Part shown: positions 24,560-36,326 of the stretch, one piece after another | Numbering within the stretch: position 1 is the stretch's first letter | Layout: the number at the start of each line of letters is the position of its first letter | Source: Lumnitzera littorea | Lineage: Eukaryota; Streptophyta; Magnoliopsida; Myrtales; Combretaceae | Assembly (NCBI GenBank): GCA_024138015.1 | Contig: JAMXBB010000011.1 | Span: forward strand, 26,535,984-26,599,983 | Direction of reading: 5' to 3' | Length of the DNA: 64,000 nt | Translations under genes and position numbers: made by a program | The notes under the pieces: model-generated | The model's database searches: none | Seen by the model: only the letters and a program-made list of their open reading frames with translations | What the model was told of the DNA's origin: nothing

Positions 24560-27500
24560 TCTCCGTCGGGGTGATACGGACTAAGGTTGGAAATGTTAAA
24601 GGTGTTAGAAACCCCATAATCCTCGGGCAGCTCTAATTTGTAAGCATTATCATTAAACTTCTAGAAGATTCTGAAAGGTCCCTCAGCTCTTAAGGATAGC
24701 TTGTTCCTCCTTTTGCTTGAAAACCTCTCTTTGCTTAGGTGAAGCCACACTAAGTCTCCTAGTTGAAAATGTTTGGCTGTTAAGCCCTTGGTCCTCTTTC
24801 ACATACGTCTGGCAACTTGGTTAATGTGCCGAGTAACTTTATCATAGATGTTTTGAAGGGATTATGCTTTAGCTCTTGCATCAAGGTCCTCTTGCATGGG
24901 CATAGGTATAGTGGTGTGATTAAAGGGCAACTTGGAATTGAAACCATAGATAACCTTAAAGGGGGTCTGTTTGGTGGCGTTGTGTACTGTTTGGTTGTAA
25001 GTGAATTCGATCACTAGCAAGCAAACATCCTAATCAGCCAAGTTCTTGCCCACTGTAGCTCAAAGCAGTGATCTTAAAGTGCGATTAAACACCTCTATTT
25101 GGCCATTAGTTTAAGGGTAATAGGAAGTGATAAATAGTAGTTTGGTACCCATCCAACGCTACAAGGTCCTCCAAAAATGGCTCAAGAACTTCGAGCCTCT
25201 GTCGGAGACTACACTTCTTGGCACACTATATAACCATACAATCTCTATAAGAAAAGAGAAGTAATAGCTGAAGCATCGTTAGTCTTAGAATAAGGTATAA
25301 AGTGTGTTATCTTGCTGAACCTATCCACGACAACCATTACAAAATCTTTACCTCGAGCAATTCGTGGTAGTCCGAGAACAAAGTCCATGCTTAATTTGGT
25401 CCATGGCTTCGTCGAAACAGGTAATGGTATTGCTTTCCCTTTTTCAGTTTAACACTTAGCCTTTTTACACACGATACAATTTTCAATAACTCAATGTACA
25501 TCTTGCCTCATTCTTGGCCAAAAAAAATCGACCATTCAGCAATTCATATGTTCTTTTCTCCCTAAAATGTCCAAAAAATCTTCCACTGTAGGCTTCCTTG
25601 ATTAGTAGCTCCCGCAGTAAACAAGTCGACACGCGTAATTTTCCCTTTTGAAACAAGTAGCCATCTTCCGCATGGTACTCTTCTACTGTTCTTCCATCAA
25701 CACATCGTGTAAATACGAGCCCTAAGTATGGATCCCCAGAATACTATTCTTTGATACTTGTAAACCCAAACAATCTGGTTTGTAGTTCATTTAGAAGTGC
25801 TTACCTTCTTGAAAGAGCATCTACAACTACATTGCTCTTCCCTTGTTTGTATTTTATTACAAAATTGAATCCTTCAAGGAATTCAACTCATCTCACCTAC
25901 TGCTTCGATAACTTGGTTTGACTTCGAAGGTACCTCAAGGACTCATGGTCAGTATAGATGATAAATTCTCTCAGTAATAGATAATGTTGCCATACTTGTA
26001 GTGCCCGGATCAGCGCCAAGAGTTCTTTATCATACATGGATTAGTTTAGTTAAGGTCCTTTGAGCTTCTCACCATCGAAGGCAATTGGTCAACCTTCCTG
26101 CATTAAGATAGTGCCTAACACTAGAGTGGAGGTCAATCTTTTCTTTATCTTGGCAAAACTCTTCTCCTCCTTTTCTCCCCATCGGAAGTTGATATTCTTC
26201 TTTGTTAGCTTAGTAAGTAATGTAATGAGGGTGCTGAAATTCCTAATGAATCTTTTGTAGAATGAAGCCAGTCCATGGAAACTTCTTATGTCGGCACAAG
26301 TAGTAGGAGTTGGCCATTTGACAATTGCTCGAATTTTCTCATCATCCACTTGTAAGCCTCTTCCACTTACTGCATAGCCCAAGAATATCACTTCCTCTTA
26401 CTAAAAACAACACTTCTTAAGGTTGCTAAATAATCTCTCGGCATAGAGGATGTTCAATATGGTACGAAAATGTTTATAATGACTCGGCAAGTTGGCACTG
26501 TAGATAAGGATGTTGTCAAAGTACACCACAACATACTTTGCTATCAAATGTCTTAGCACATAGTTCATCGATCTCATGAAAGTACTCAAGGCATTCGACA
26601 ATCCAAAGAGTATGACCATCCATTCATATAGTCCATGTCAAGTTTTGAATGCTATTTTCCACTCATTTCTTAGCCTCATGCAGATTTGATGGTAGTTAGA
26701 TTTAATATCAATCTTATCGAAAATCTAGGCTCTACTCAATTCATCTAACATATCTTCCAACCTCGAAATAGGATACCTATATTTAATCATAATCTCGTTC
26801 ACGACTCAACTGTCTATATACATTTACCAGGTTCCATCCTTTTTTAGCACTAGAAGCGCCGATACAGTGTAAGGGCTGAAACTTTCCTTAACACACCCTC
26901 CCTCTAATAACTCATTGACTTGATGTTGGAGCTTAGAAGCCTGTTCGGGGCTCATTCAATAAGCAGGCTCATTCGACAGCGTAGTGCCAGGTATTAAGTT
27001 AATACAGTACTCTATACCTTAAATTGGGAGTAACCCCTTGGGTAACTACTCTAGGAACAGGTTGTCATATTCGTCTAACAACTCTTTTATTTTTTGGGGT
27101 AGTTCACCTTGCTTCTTCATCTCTAATAGGCACCTGACCAACATGAGGGTTGGCTCATCAGCGTTAACAGTCCCCTAGAACTTGACTCTACTCATCATTA
27201 AAGTCTTCTTCGATTCACAAGCAAGTTTTGTCTGCAATTTATTACTTCTCTCAATGGCATCAAGTTCAGTGTAATCTTTCGGCCATCCTTTTTAAACACA
27301 TATGTGTTCCTGTATCCTTCATGGATAACTTTTTTGTCAAACAACCATAGTTGGCTAAGCAACACGTATAAGGCACACATAGGTAACACATTATAGAGAA
27401 TCTTCTCGGAGTAGTTTCCAATTGCGATTAGCAGCAGTACTTGCCAGGTAACATGTAGTGCTCCCTTATCACTCAGCAAATGAAACTTGTACGGCTTTGG

Positions 27501-28920
27501 GTATGCAATGGTTAGCAACTTCAACTGTATGACCATTTCAACTAATGCCACATTGGTGTAATTTCCACTATCCACGATTAATACTCGCACCTGGACACTT
27601 ACCTTATAGGTGGTATGAAATAAATTCTCCTTCTACTCCTCCTCTCGTGAGGATTCTAAGTTCATGGTGTATCAAACAACCAGGACCAACTGATCCAAGT
27701 CCTCAACAAATACTTCCTCTTCAATAAGTTCTTTCTCGATAGCTTCTTTTTCGGTAGTACTCTCTGCCTCTTCGAACTCCTCATCAGTACTCTCTACCTC
27801 CAGCTTCAAGATGTCTCCCTTGATAACCATTGTCCTTTGGTTCGAGCATTGAGTAGCCATATGTCTGAACCCTTAGCACTTGAAGCAATTGATCTAACTT
27901 ATCTTCCTACCAGATATTTACCCTTTCTCATAAGTTCGAGTTAGCACTTCATCATCATGTCAGCCTTTCAACTTAGCTCAGCTCAGACATCTACCTTTTG
28001 GCTCAACTCGGTACTTAACTAAGCTCGATGACTTGTCTGTCTAAGTCAACTAGTCGACATTTTGGTCGGTACTCGACCTCTCTTTTATCTCTCTACTCAT
28101 TGAGCTATTTGAATGGCTTCATCTATTTTTGTGAATCATTGGAGTTCTACAATGTCCCAAATATCACCTCTCAATCATGTGATGAACCTAGAGATTGTTC
28201 GTGCTAGGGGTTCCTCCACTTCACATCGGATCATGAGCATTTGGAATTCCTGGACATATTCATCAACTGTTCAGCCTCCTTATCTCAGCTCTTGAAGCCA
28301 AGTAAAGGTATCTTATAGATAAATATCTAGCATAAACTTATTTCTGAGTATTCTTTTCATTTTAGGCCAAGTATTAATCTCTCACTTCCTTATGGCCTAG
28401 AAATTCTTCCACCACATGACGGCAGATTCGAAGAACTCAATAATAGTAGTTCTCACTTTCTCATAATTCTCATACTGATAATAGTAAAAAAACATGCTCC
28501 ACTTTCTCTTCTCGCTCTAAATATTCATTAGCATTCTCAAATCCATTAAAGCTCGAAATCTTAAGCTTCACATGGTCAGATGCTTTAAGGACTCGAGCTC
28601 GCTCCCCTTCAAAATATTCTTTCTCATCCTCTTCATCCAGTTCTCTCAAGTCTATCCTTCATCTTACTCTTCCACTTACTCTTCCATCTTGAACTTATTG
28701 AGCTGAGTTCTAACCTCTAACAGGTTGAGCAGCTTATGAGGTGTCTTTGCGCGACCTCAATTGATCAGCAAGCCAATGCATGAACAGCTTGGGTCAAATC
28801 TACCAAGAGGTTAGCCATCTCATCAATGCTCCTAGGGGTTCCTTGAGATTATCGATCATGGTGGACAACTCCACTATTATCATCTCCAACACCAACGTTT
28901 ACACTCAAATCCATCATTTC
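24560..28920 (-). pseudogene. gypsy C gag-pol, degenerate
   Basis: On the minus strand, gag remains lie near 28100-28920. A protease follows at about 27198-27590 (VDSGNYTNVA active-site region, then QLWLFDKKVIHEGYRN). Reverse transcriptase is at about 26400-26950 with the catalytic box altered to YFDNILIYS near 26505-26531. RNase H and the connection domain are near 25800-26391 (GLASFYKRFIRNFS, FRWGEKEEKSF). Integrase lies near 25000-25700. The C-terminal part near 24560-24800 (HLSKERFSSKRRNKL...DNAYKLELPEDYGVSNTF) is typical of Reina-type chromoviruses. Stops interrupt every domain. Confidence 0.8.
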
Positions 28921-29069
28921 TTCAAACCAGAAACTTAACAGCCAGCAAACACAGTAGCTAAGATGAACATAATAACTTACTCTATTTCGCACACGTAAAA
29001 TAGAGTATAAACAGAACTTCAAAAATCAACTATAGCTCAAATGAAACCTTCGCTTTAATACCACGATAG

Positions 29070-29869
29070 TGTAAACTGTAACTAGAAACAGACAAGGTCG
29101 GTTGCTAAATGGGTCGAAGCTTACCGAAAGCCTAAAAAGGTGATGAAAAAAATGTGCGAAAGGACAAAATAGATGAAAAAGTAAGCAAAAAACCCATAAA
29201 TAGCTCTAATGGATATGATGCAATAATGGAACTTTTGAGAACTTACAGTACAACTCGATATGATGCACAAGATGATCCAGTGGGGTTACTTACGACCTAG
29301 TCTTGCTTAAGGATTATGATAAGAGTGAAATGGATGTAAAAAAAGTAGTTTTTATAAGAGAAAAATGTCAAGTGTATTAATATTCAATCTTATGATTATA
29401 ACTACAAATAAAAGGAGTATTTATACTTGAGAATTTGAGAAAATAAGCCCAAAAAGGAAAAGACAAAAGGGTATTACATATGGTCCTGTATACATGGCAG
29501 CGACACATTGGCAAGGTTGTTAGAGGATGTAGACAAAAGTGTACGGTAAGGTTTCTTGTTCGAATAGGGGTGGCTAAGGATCAATCTAGTCTGTCTCTCT
29601 CTCGACTTCTCGGCAAGAGAGATGCTGAGTCATCGGTCGACTTGAGAGCGACTGAGTAATCGTGAAAGGTTTGGCTATTCTCTTGGTAATCTACAACTTA
29701 GCACATTTCAGATAAATGGACAGTCATTTGACTCAGTATATAGAGCGACTCGATAAAGAAGTACTCGGCTTCGATAGCAATTGGCTGGAGCAAAAGAATC
29801 CGCCTTACCAAGCCTTCAAGTCTTCGAGCTCAGCTGTGGATTAAAGGCCTAGTTACCTAATTCCTATCA
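29070..29869 (-). repeat. 5' LTR of gypsy C
   Basis: 800 bp, aligning with 23626-24505. A minus-strand TATA-like box lies at about 29423-29431. The PBS-like complement lies just to its left at about 29050-29063. Confidence 0.8.
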
Positions 29870-29942
29870 TACATAAAGAGAGGAAAGGCTGAACAATCTT
29901 ACTAACAATCAGCTATAATCTGCATTCCCTTTTAGGGACTAC

Positions 29943-30040
29943 TTGGTTGGGGGTGAAATGCTACTTAAACCCAGAGCTAGTTGGTTCTCCTCGAAATGTA
30001 TTGAAGCATAGTAATTGATTGGACATTTAGGGGTAAAGCA
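29943..30040 (+). pseudogene. rrn23: Plastid rrn23 fragment (sense)
   Basis: Contains GGTTGGGGGTGAAATGC, CCCAGAGCTAGTTGGTTCTC, GAAATGTATTGAAGC and GGACATTTAGGGGTAAAGC, a conserved stretch in the first half of 23S rRNA. It is a different part of rrn23 from the fragment at 21428-21573 and in the opposite orientation. Confidence 0.85.
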
Positions 30041-30198
30041 TGAGAAGGTGTCTGAAATGTCTCTCATGGGCTAGTCCTTTCCAAAGTCTCAAAAAAAGGC
30101 CTCATTTGTTATGGATTGAATGAGACTTTCTAATCTAATATAGTGTTAAGTTAAAAATTTCAATTTCTAACTGATTCACCAAGTTCTACCACTACAGG

Positions 30199-31082
30199 TG
30201 ATATGCACCACACCAAAAGTAGACAAGGGCAACAATATTAAGGTAGGTCTGATTTTACTAAAGGAAAGAAAATAAGATGGGTTTAGTAAAGGTTTCAGTG
30301 AATCCGTAAGCTACTTAGCTGGACATAATGCACCAACTAGATCTTATATGACCTAATTATTGCTTTGATATGATGCACAAAGAGATAACTAGGGTTACTT
30401 ATCACGATCCTTAGTAAAGGGATTGATAAAAGCTAGTAAGAGAGAGCTTTTCAAGAGAAAAAACTCAAAGGGTTTTTCATTAATATGTAAAATCTGTTTA
30501 AAACCCTATACATATATCCTATTTATACATAGTGGCAAAGTTGTAAATAAAATGACTAAAAGAATGGCCTAGTGGTATTCTCATAAATACAAAATAAAAC
30601 ATAAAGATAATTTAGGGAAAATACAAGAAATAGAAAGTCTAAATAACGTAAGAAAAAATAAGCAATGAAATGAGATTTCCAGGTAAAGAGTTGATGAGCT
30701 ATTAAAGACCTTAAAGACCTAATTTAAGCTAACTTGAAAATCTATCTAACCTAAAGAGTCAACCAACTGAGCAACAAAGTAGAGCAGACTAATAGAGTAG
30801 AGCAAACCTAGCCAAGCAGAGTAAACCTGGTAGAGCAGAACAGACCTAGCAAAGTAGAGCAAATTGATAGAGTAAAATAGACCTGGTAAAGGAGAGAAGA
30901 CCTAGAATAGCATAGTGGACTTGGCTGTCCTTGCCGGCCTTATCCATAAAGAGTTCATAGGCAAGTTGCCCACATTGGTAGAGCTCAAAAATAGATCTTC
31001 TATGCATAAGGAGCTCATAAATAAGTCCCCAATAAAGCTCGAAACTTAGCAATTGGTTAACCCAGTCCCTTGCATCATATCA
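30199..31082 (-). repeat. 3' LTR of element D
   Basis: 884 bp. A TATA-like box on the minus strand lies at about 30520-30528. A purine-rich PPT-like AAAGGAGAGGGA lies just outside on the internal side (about 31084-31096, minus strand). Confidence 0.8.
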
Positions 31083-31256
31083 TTCCCTCTCCTTTAGAGG
31101 AGTTTCGGCTTAGAACTTGGCAATTGGTGGCTCCAATCCTACCAGGATCAAATACCAACCTGCAGAAATATAATATAGATATAGAAAAGTGCTCAAGCTC
31201 CACTACAAATGCTAACATCAACAAATGCTCCTTTTATTCGTCATGAGCTCTATTAA

Positions 31257-31580
31257 TCAAATTTTCATCTGGGATCCTTCCTTCCACTCATCAAGGATCC
31301 GATCAACTATACCTTGATAGTTCCAGCAACCATCAATTAATGGAAGTAACACAATCTTGGGGTCATAGAAAAGATCATGAGCTTGTAGATCTTATGCAAG
31401 TAAGACATCAAATTGCTCTTCAATCTCAAGTGCTTCCACCACTTCATGCTTAATTAACTTGAATCTCATGACCTCAGTTACTGTAATTACCATCCCCTCT
31501 GCTTCTTCATAAGTTAATTCTTCTTCTTTCCATCTACGCATCTCAAATCTTTCCAACACAAGAGTATTAAGAATCAACAT
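31257..31580 (-). pseudogene. Small second open frame of element D
   Basis: 62 codons starting MLILNTLVLERFEMRRWKEE, rich in Glu, ending at a TAA (31392-31394). The frame stays open for 45 more codons (DLQAHDLFYDPKIVLLP...) to a TGA at 31257. The TAA could be a CAA-to-TAA change, giving a protein of about 108 residues originally. I do not recognise it and it is not a protease or reverse transcriptase. It lies 306 bp downstream of gag, before the 3' LTR. Confidence 0.35.
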
Positions 31581-31886
31581 AACACATCCTTAATACATAT
31601 ATCCAACACCACAACCTTAGTAAACTCTAACAAACAATCTATAACCACTCACAGGCACGATACTACTACAACTCATATCAAGACCACATAAGCTCATTAG
31701 AAGATCAAGACGAAGAGCCTAATATGTGGAAGGTAAATATAGCAGTACCTAGAGTCATCATCTATAGCATTTATAGTGGGTAATGAAACAACATCTAGAG
31801 CATGGGGGTCTAATTGCAACTCAACTTATTCCTCTTCCTCTCTACTGTTCGCCTCTCTAGCAACCTTCACCTCCTTAACTCCTCCT

Positions 31887-32555
31887 TCAATACCCTCTAA
31901 TTAAGCATTCCATTGTTCTCATTTCATCCTTAAACACTTCAAATCGTTTTTCGATCGTCCTCAACTGATCAAGTATATTGGAAACTTTAGAAATATGATT
32001 TTGATAAGAAAATTCCACCCTTAAGGCCATTTGGATAGCCTCATTTAATGCCCCCGTTCTATAAGGGTCAAGACTTCTAGTAATTTCTGGATTCAACCCT
32101 CTTACAAATCGAGATATAGAACAAGAACGAGGCTCATACAATTCACACCGTCTCAAAAGTGTCTTGTACTCATGTGTATATTCTTCAACATTCGTCGGTC
32201 CTTGCCTCAACATTGAAAATTGTTCATATAACTCGTCTTGAGAATGTGTTAGGACGAATTTTCTCCTCATTAAGCACTTCATTAATCTCCATGTGATTTC
32301 TCCTCCATTCAAAATTCTTTCTCTCTTTACATTCTTCCACCAAACTCTAGCAAAGCCTTTGAGTTGTATGCCAACTATATCTTCCTTCTTAAGCTCAAAA
32401 TATGGATAATTTTGCAAAATTCTTTTTACTGGAAATTCCCAATTTAAATATTCATCTAAAAAACCATATATATCAAATTTAAGTAACTCGGCTTCAATCT
32501 CAAGATATGTCACATCCTCATGGTCATAGCTACGTCCTCGTCCAGTATAAGCCAT
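31887..32555 (-). CDS. Retrotransposon Gag protein of element D
   Basis: An intact 222-codon frame and the only undamaged retroelement frame in the window. It has the retrotransposon gag capsid signature: YFELKKEDIVGIQLKGFARV with paired Trp (WWKN) near residues 72-74, an RRKF box, then LRQGPTNVEEYTHEYKTLL and FVRGLNPEI. The last ~40 residues are charged and coiled-coil-like. No zinc knuckle is present within the frame, and no pol follows. Gag would form the virus-like particle that packages element RNA; without pol it would depend on a related autonomous element. Its survival next to decayed neighbours may reflect selection on Gag in non-autonomous elements or simply chance. Confidence 0.75.
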   Translation of the reverse strand: MAYTGRGRSYDHEDVTYLEIEAELLKFDIYGFLDEYLNWEFPVKRILQNYPYFELKKEDIVGIQLKGFARVWWKNVKRERILNGGEITWRLMKCLMRRKFVLTHSQDELYEQFSMLRQGPTNVEEYTHEYKTLLRRCELYEPRSCSISRFVRGLNPEITRSLDPYRTGALNEAIQMALRVEFSYQNHISKVSNILDQLRTIEKRFEVFKDEMRTMECLIRGY

Positions 32556-32639
32556 ATTGATTTAATTCTTAATTCAATAAGTTTGCAAACTTTTAAAGAG
32601 AATAGCATGGTATCGACTACTCACAATCCAATCAATGGT

Positions 32640-34040
32640 TCGAAGGTTTGAATAGAGCTACACTTCAACCTATTTAGCTCGATAGGCCATTACTCGTCCA
32701 AATAAGCTCGGTATATTGACACAATGGGAGCTCGGATGCACACACTCCAATGCACATGACAGGAGCACTGTGACACGTTGGTAGTACGCACTGCACTTCG
32801 AGTGTCGGACAGCGCAACACATTACACAACTCAGCTATTATAAAGTTCAACATTTGTCTAATTCCAACTACACTTTGCAGCAACTCGGATAACAATCGTG
32901 TAGCTCAGCACTTCTTGAAGAAAGGATAGTATGGCAAACCAACCACAAAAACAGGTTTCTTCAACCGATCTAGCTCGGTACTAGATGCACTTCACCAATG
33001 GCACACTTCTCCAATCAAAACTTACTTCGCAGTCACCTACCTGGTAGCCTTCGCTGACCAATACTATGACTCACACAGTAGCAACTTCGAGTACTTTAAT
33101 TTTAGCTCGGCAATTGAATACACGCACTTCAACGTAGCATGCACACATTTCTAAAACAGCTCGGTACAGCTACTCCTCCGCACAGTAGCTTGCTTGTTCT
33201 CAGTTTCAGCTCGACACTTCGGATGCAGCAGCTTGGCTATTTGCACGCTAGGAACTCGGATGAGCAAAGTTCAAGATGCACCTCATGACAGCTTGGATGG
33301 AGCATGCTTAAGGCAGCTCGGCAACTTACAATTCGATACATAACAACACGAGCAGCAATTAAACAGAGCAGTACGGTTTAATAGCTTGTCGCGCACGCAC
33401 TTAACACAGATTGGACACAAATTAGCTCAGAAATTATTTACGACAATTCTGTAACAATAGCACAGTCTAACTTTCAATTTCAACTTGGTCCGTCGCAATA
33501 GTGCACTCAACAACAAGCTCGGACACATCAGCCCCATGCTCATGCAATTTGTACACAACAATTCAAGTCACAAGACTGCAGCTCGGTTTCGCATTTTAGT
33601 AGTTCAGCTCGAACACTTCAATGTTTGTAGCTTGAATCTTCAATTTCAGTTTGGCATACTACAGCAATCCGCTCGGATAAGTAATTGGATAGCTCGGATC
33701 ATTAATTCTTCACCAATTAGCGCTGCAAGTAGTTCACAGTTGCAATTCCACTCCACCTAGCTGTCATTTTTGAATTTTCACACATACAGCAGCACTTGTT
33801 CAGAATTCAGGTGGCACAAAACACCTCTAACCAGCTCTTCTCCACGCATGCACACACTTATACAACACAACACATGCACTTTTGTTTTTGTAGTTCACAC
33901 ATACGTTACAGCAGCTCGTCAATTTCGTTTGAGAGGACAGCATGAGACATAAATGCACTTCAGCAGAACTTCTCGACAACTATACAATAGTTCGGATTTT
34001 GTGACTGCCCAGAACACACAATCTCAGCTCGGCAACTCGA
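32640..34040 (-). repeat. Leader of element D with dispersed CCGAGCT heptamers
   Basis: Between the 5' LTR and gag, the heptamer AGCTCGG (CCGAGCT on the element strand) occurs about ten times exactly and about as many times with one mismatch, irregularly spaced at 25-200 bp. Short open frames in this leader look like by-products of its composition. Confidence 0.65.
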
Positions 34041-34610
34041 TTACTATTGCAGTTCCAAATAACAGTAGCGCGCTCCACACTTTCTATAATTTGCATACAC
34101 AGGCACAGCCAACATAACCACTTACTGCTACAACTTGGTTCTCAAGCACACAATCCACTACTGCACTTTCGTGTACGACCCCACACTCAAACCGGCTTAC
34201 CCAATTGTAGTCGTACCGCTTTGCACTCTGCACTTCGATCACCAAGCACTCCACCAATGCGACAATAGGAACTCTAACCAAGCACGACCCCATCATTCTT
34301 TCAAGCTTTCGGCAAGCTTAACCTATCCTTGCAACCGGCCTTGTCTAATTGGCCTTGTCTATTTTTGACTGCAGTTCACATTAGTGTCACTGTTACAACC
34401 AACACTCATTCGCTACAACTCACTCCAAAAACACTAAAGACAGTGAAGCTACAATGCGACAATAGGAACTCTAACCTACAATGCCCACTATAAAATTTGA
34501 GCACCCAATTTGATACCCTTGTGATTTCTTGAGGTTTATGCTAATAATTCCAAACCTTAACACTTGAATAGCAAATATAACCCAAACCAACGATTTTCCT
34601 CTTCTTTCTT

Positions 34611-34633
34611 TATATATATATATATATATATAT
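34611..34633. repeat. TA microsatellite
   Basis: Uninterrupted TA dinucleotides inside the leader region of element D. Confidence 0.9.
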
Positions 34634-34861
34634 TTAATATCAAAATATGCAACTATTGGTAAAGAACTTTCAAGCTGAATATTCAGCAAACCATACTATA
34701 AGAATTTCATAGATAAACCCATGAGTAAAGTGACCCAACATATTGTCATAAATCTAAATCATTGAACTCTAGTAAATAACTCCTTTGTGTCATAAGAAAA
34801 GCCATTAGACTAGCTCTTTCTCAAATACAAACTAGAACAAATATGATCCTATTGGGAACCT

Positions 34862-34878
34862 CAAGTTTTGATACTAAA
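34862..34878 (-). other. Primer-binding site of element D
   Basis: The minus strand reads TAGTATCAAAACTTGAGG right after the 5' LTR. It is close to TGGTATCAGAGC, so an initiator tRNA-Met primer is likely. Confidence 0.55.
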
Positions 34879-34879
34879 A

Positions 34880-35718
34880 TGATATGCATCTTGCTAAGAA
34901 TAGATAAGGGTGGTGATATTGGGGTGGATCCCATCCTACTAAAGGAACGAAAATAAAATGGGTTTAGAGAGGGTTTTAGTGAATCTGTGAGTTACTAGCC
35001 GAATATGATGTACCATCTAAATCCTATACGACACAATCATTGCTTTGATGTGAGGTGCAAATAGATAACTAGGGTTGTTCATCACAGTCCTTTTTAAAGA
35101 GATTAATAAGAATTAATAAGAGAGAGCTTTATAAGAGAAAAGACTCAAAGAATTTTTTGTTAATGTATAAAACTTATCTAAAACCCTACACATATGCTTT
35201 ATTTACACATAGTGGCAAAGTTATAAGTAAAATGACTAAAAGGATGTCTTAGTGGTGTTCTTATAAATACAAAATAAAACATGAGGGTAATTTAGGAAAA
35301 ATATATGAAATAAGAAGTTCAAATAACATAAGCAAAAATAAGTAATCAAATGAGATATTTTGGTAAAGATTTAATGAGCTATTGGAGACCTTAAAGACCT
35401 AATCTAAGTGGACTTGAAATTCTAGCCGACCTGAAGAGCAGACTGACCTAGCAAAGCAGACTAATAAAGTGGAGTAGACTTGCAGAGCAGAGTAAACCTA
35501 ACAGAGTAGAGTAGGCTTGATAGAGCATAACAGACCTTGTAAAGTAGAACAGATACCTAGTTGCCCTTGATAGCTTTATCCATAAAGAGTTCATAAGCAG
35601 GTTTCCAACATTATCAGAGCTCAAAAATAGGTCTTCTATGCATGAGGAGCTCACAAACAAGTCTCCAATATAGCTTGAAACTTGGTAATTGATTAGCCTG
35701 GTCTCCTACATCATATCA
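34880..35718 (-). repeat. 5' LTR of element D
   Basis: 839 bp, aligning with 30199-31082. Mismatches are mostly transitions. Confidence 0.8.
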
Positions 35719-35722
35719 GTAG

Positions 35723-35799
35723 GGCCCAATCATAGTAAAAAAAGAGTTTGATCCTAACTTAGAAGGAAGGCTAGCTATATGCTTAATACATGTAAGTTG
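35723..35799 (+). pseudogene. rrn18: Mitochondrial rrn18 5' end
   Basis: Reads GGGCCCAATCATAGT, AGAGTTTGATCCTAAC, AGAAGGAAGGCTAGCTATAT and GCTTAATACATG. The AGAAGGAA-GCTAGCTATATGC form is that of plant mitochondrial 18S rRNA; plastid 16S reads GGATGAACGCTGGCGG there. It begins right at the outer edge of element D. Confidence 0.8.
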
Positions 35800-36326
35800 T
35801 ATGAAAGAGCCCAAGACAGCTCTTGGCTAATCGAAGGAACTCTTCTTCTCTTTTTCTTTTCTATATGATAGGGTTGGCTACTGCTAAAATCCTAATATTC
35901 AAGGTTAAAGAATCAATGGTGCTGGTTCCTAGCTTAAACAAAATGCTTCAGTTTTGCATTCTCATATGAAGTCAAGCTTAATGTATGCTATAGCTCTAGA
36001 AAGTTTGAGTTTGACCCTAAGATAGAGAGAAAGGTAAAAGAAAGAGGAGAGTGATATTTTGTTTCAAGTTCAAGATGAGATTAATTAAGGACTTATTCTT
36101 ATGAACTAATGAAATATGTATAGTTTGCTCCAAGCACTACTCATGGAATTATTGAATTCATTTCTTCTACCCTACTTGATATACCGACATTTGGGTCTCC
36201 CTTGTAAGTTTGGTTTTGATATTTTAATCCCTTCAAGATGGGCCTCTTTTGCGACCATAATAGATTGGTAATCGAAGTAGATAAAAAGCCTATCTCTCAA
36301 GACATTCTATAAAGATAATTCAAAGC

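Larger units (their letters stand above)
23626..29869 (-). mobile_element. Ty3/gypsy retrotransposon C (minus strand), both LTRs present
   Basis: Two direct repeats, 23626-24505 and 29070-29869, flank a decayed minus-strand gag-pol. On the element strand both LTRs start TGATAGG and end in TTCACA or TTTACA. A primer-binding-site-like TGGTATTAAAGC sits inside the right-hand (5') LTR, and a purine-rich CCAAAGAGAA abuts the left-hand (3') LTR. The flanks (ACTGG on the left, TACAT on the right) do not match, so the target duplication has decayed or the insertion was rearranged. It sits between plastid rrn16 and rrn23 fragments. Confidence 0.8.
30199..35718 (-). mobile_element. Gag-only LTR retrotransposon D (TR-GAG-like), minus strand
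   Basis: LTRs at 30199-31082 and 34880-35718 both begin TGATATG and end CATATCA, a perfect 7-bp inverted end. The flanks ACAGG (30194-30198) and GTAGG (35719-35723) differ by two transitions, so they are probably a decayed target duplication. Between the LTRs, on the minus strand, come a PBS, a leader of about 2.3 kb, an intact 222-codon gag and a small second frame. I find no protease, reverse transcriptase, RNase H or integrase. It fits the non-autonomous TR-GAG type, mobilised by a partner in trans. Confidence 0.8.

Noticed and set aside
23621..29874. Target-site duplication for gypsy C
   Set aside because: Flanks ACTGG and TACAT do not match at any shift I tried, so no duplication is claimed.
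32640..34040. CRISPR-like or satellite array from the recurring AGCTCGG words
   Set aside because: The unit is only 7 bp, spacing is irregular, and the host is a plant. It is better described as a dispersed motif in a retroelement leader.
33485..34368. Several 60-91 codon frames on both strands in the element D leader
   Set aside because: They overlap one another on opposite strands and lack recognisable domains; by-products of a region with few TA stops.
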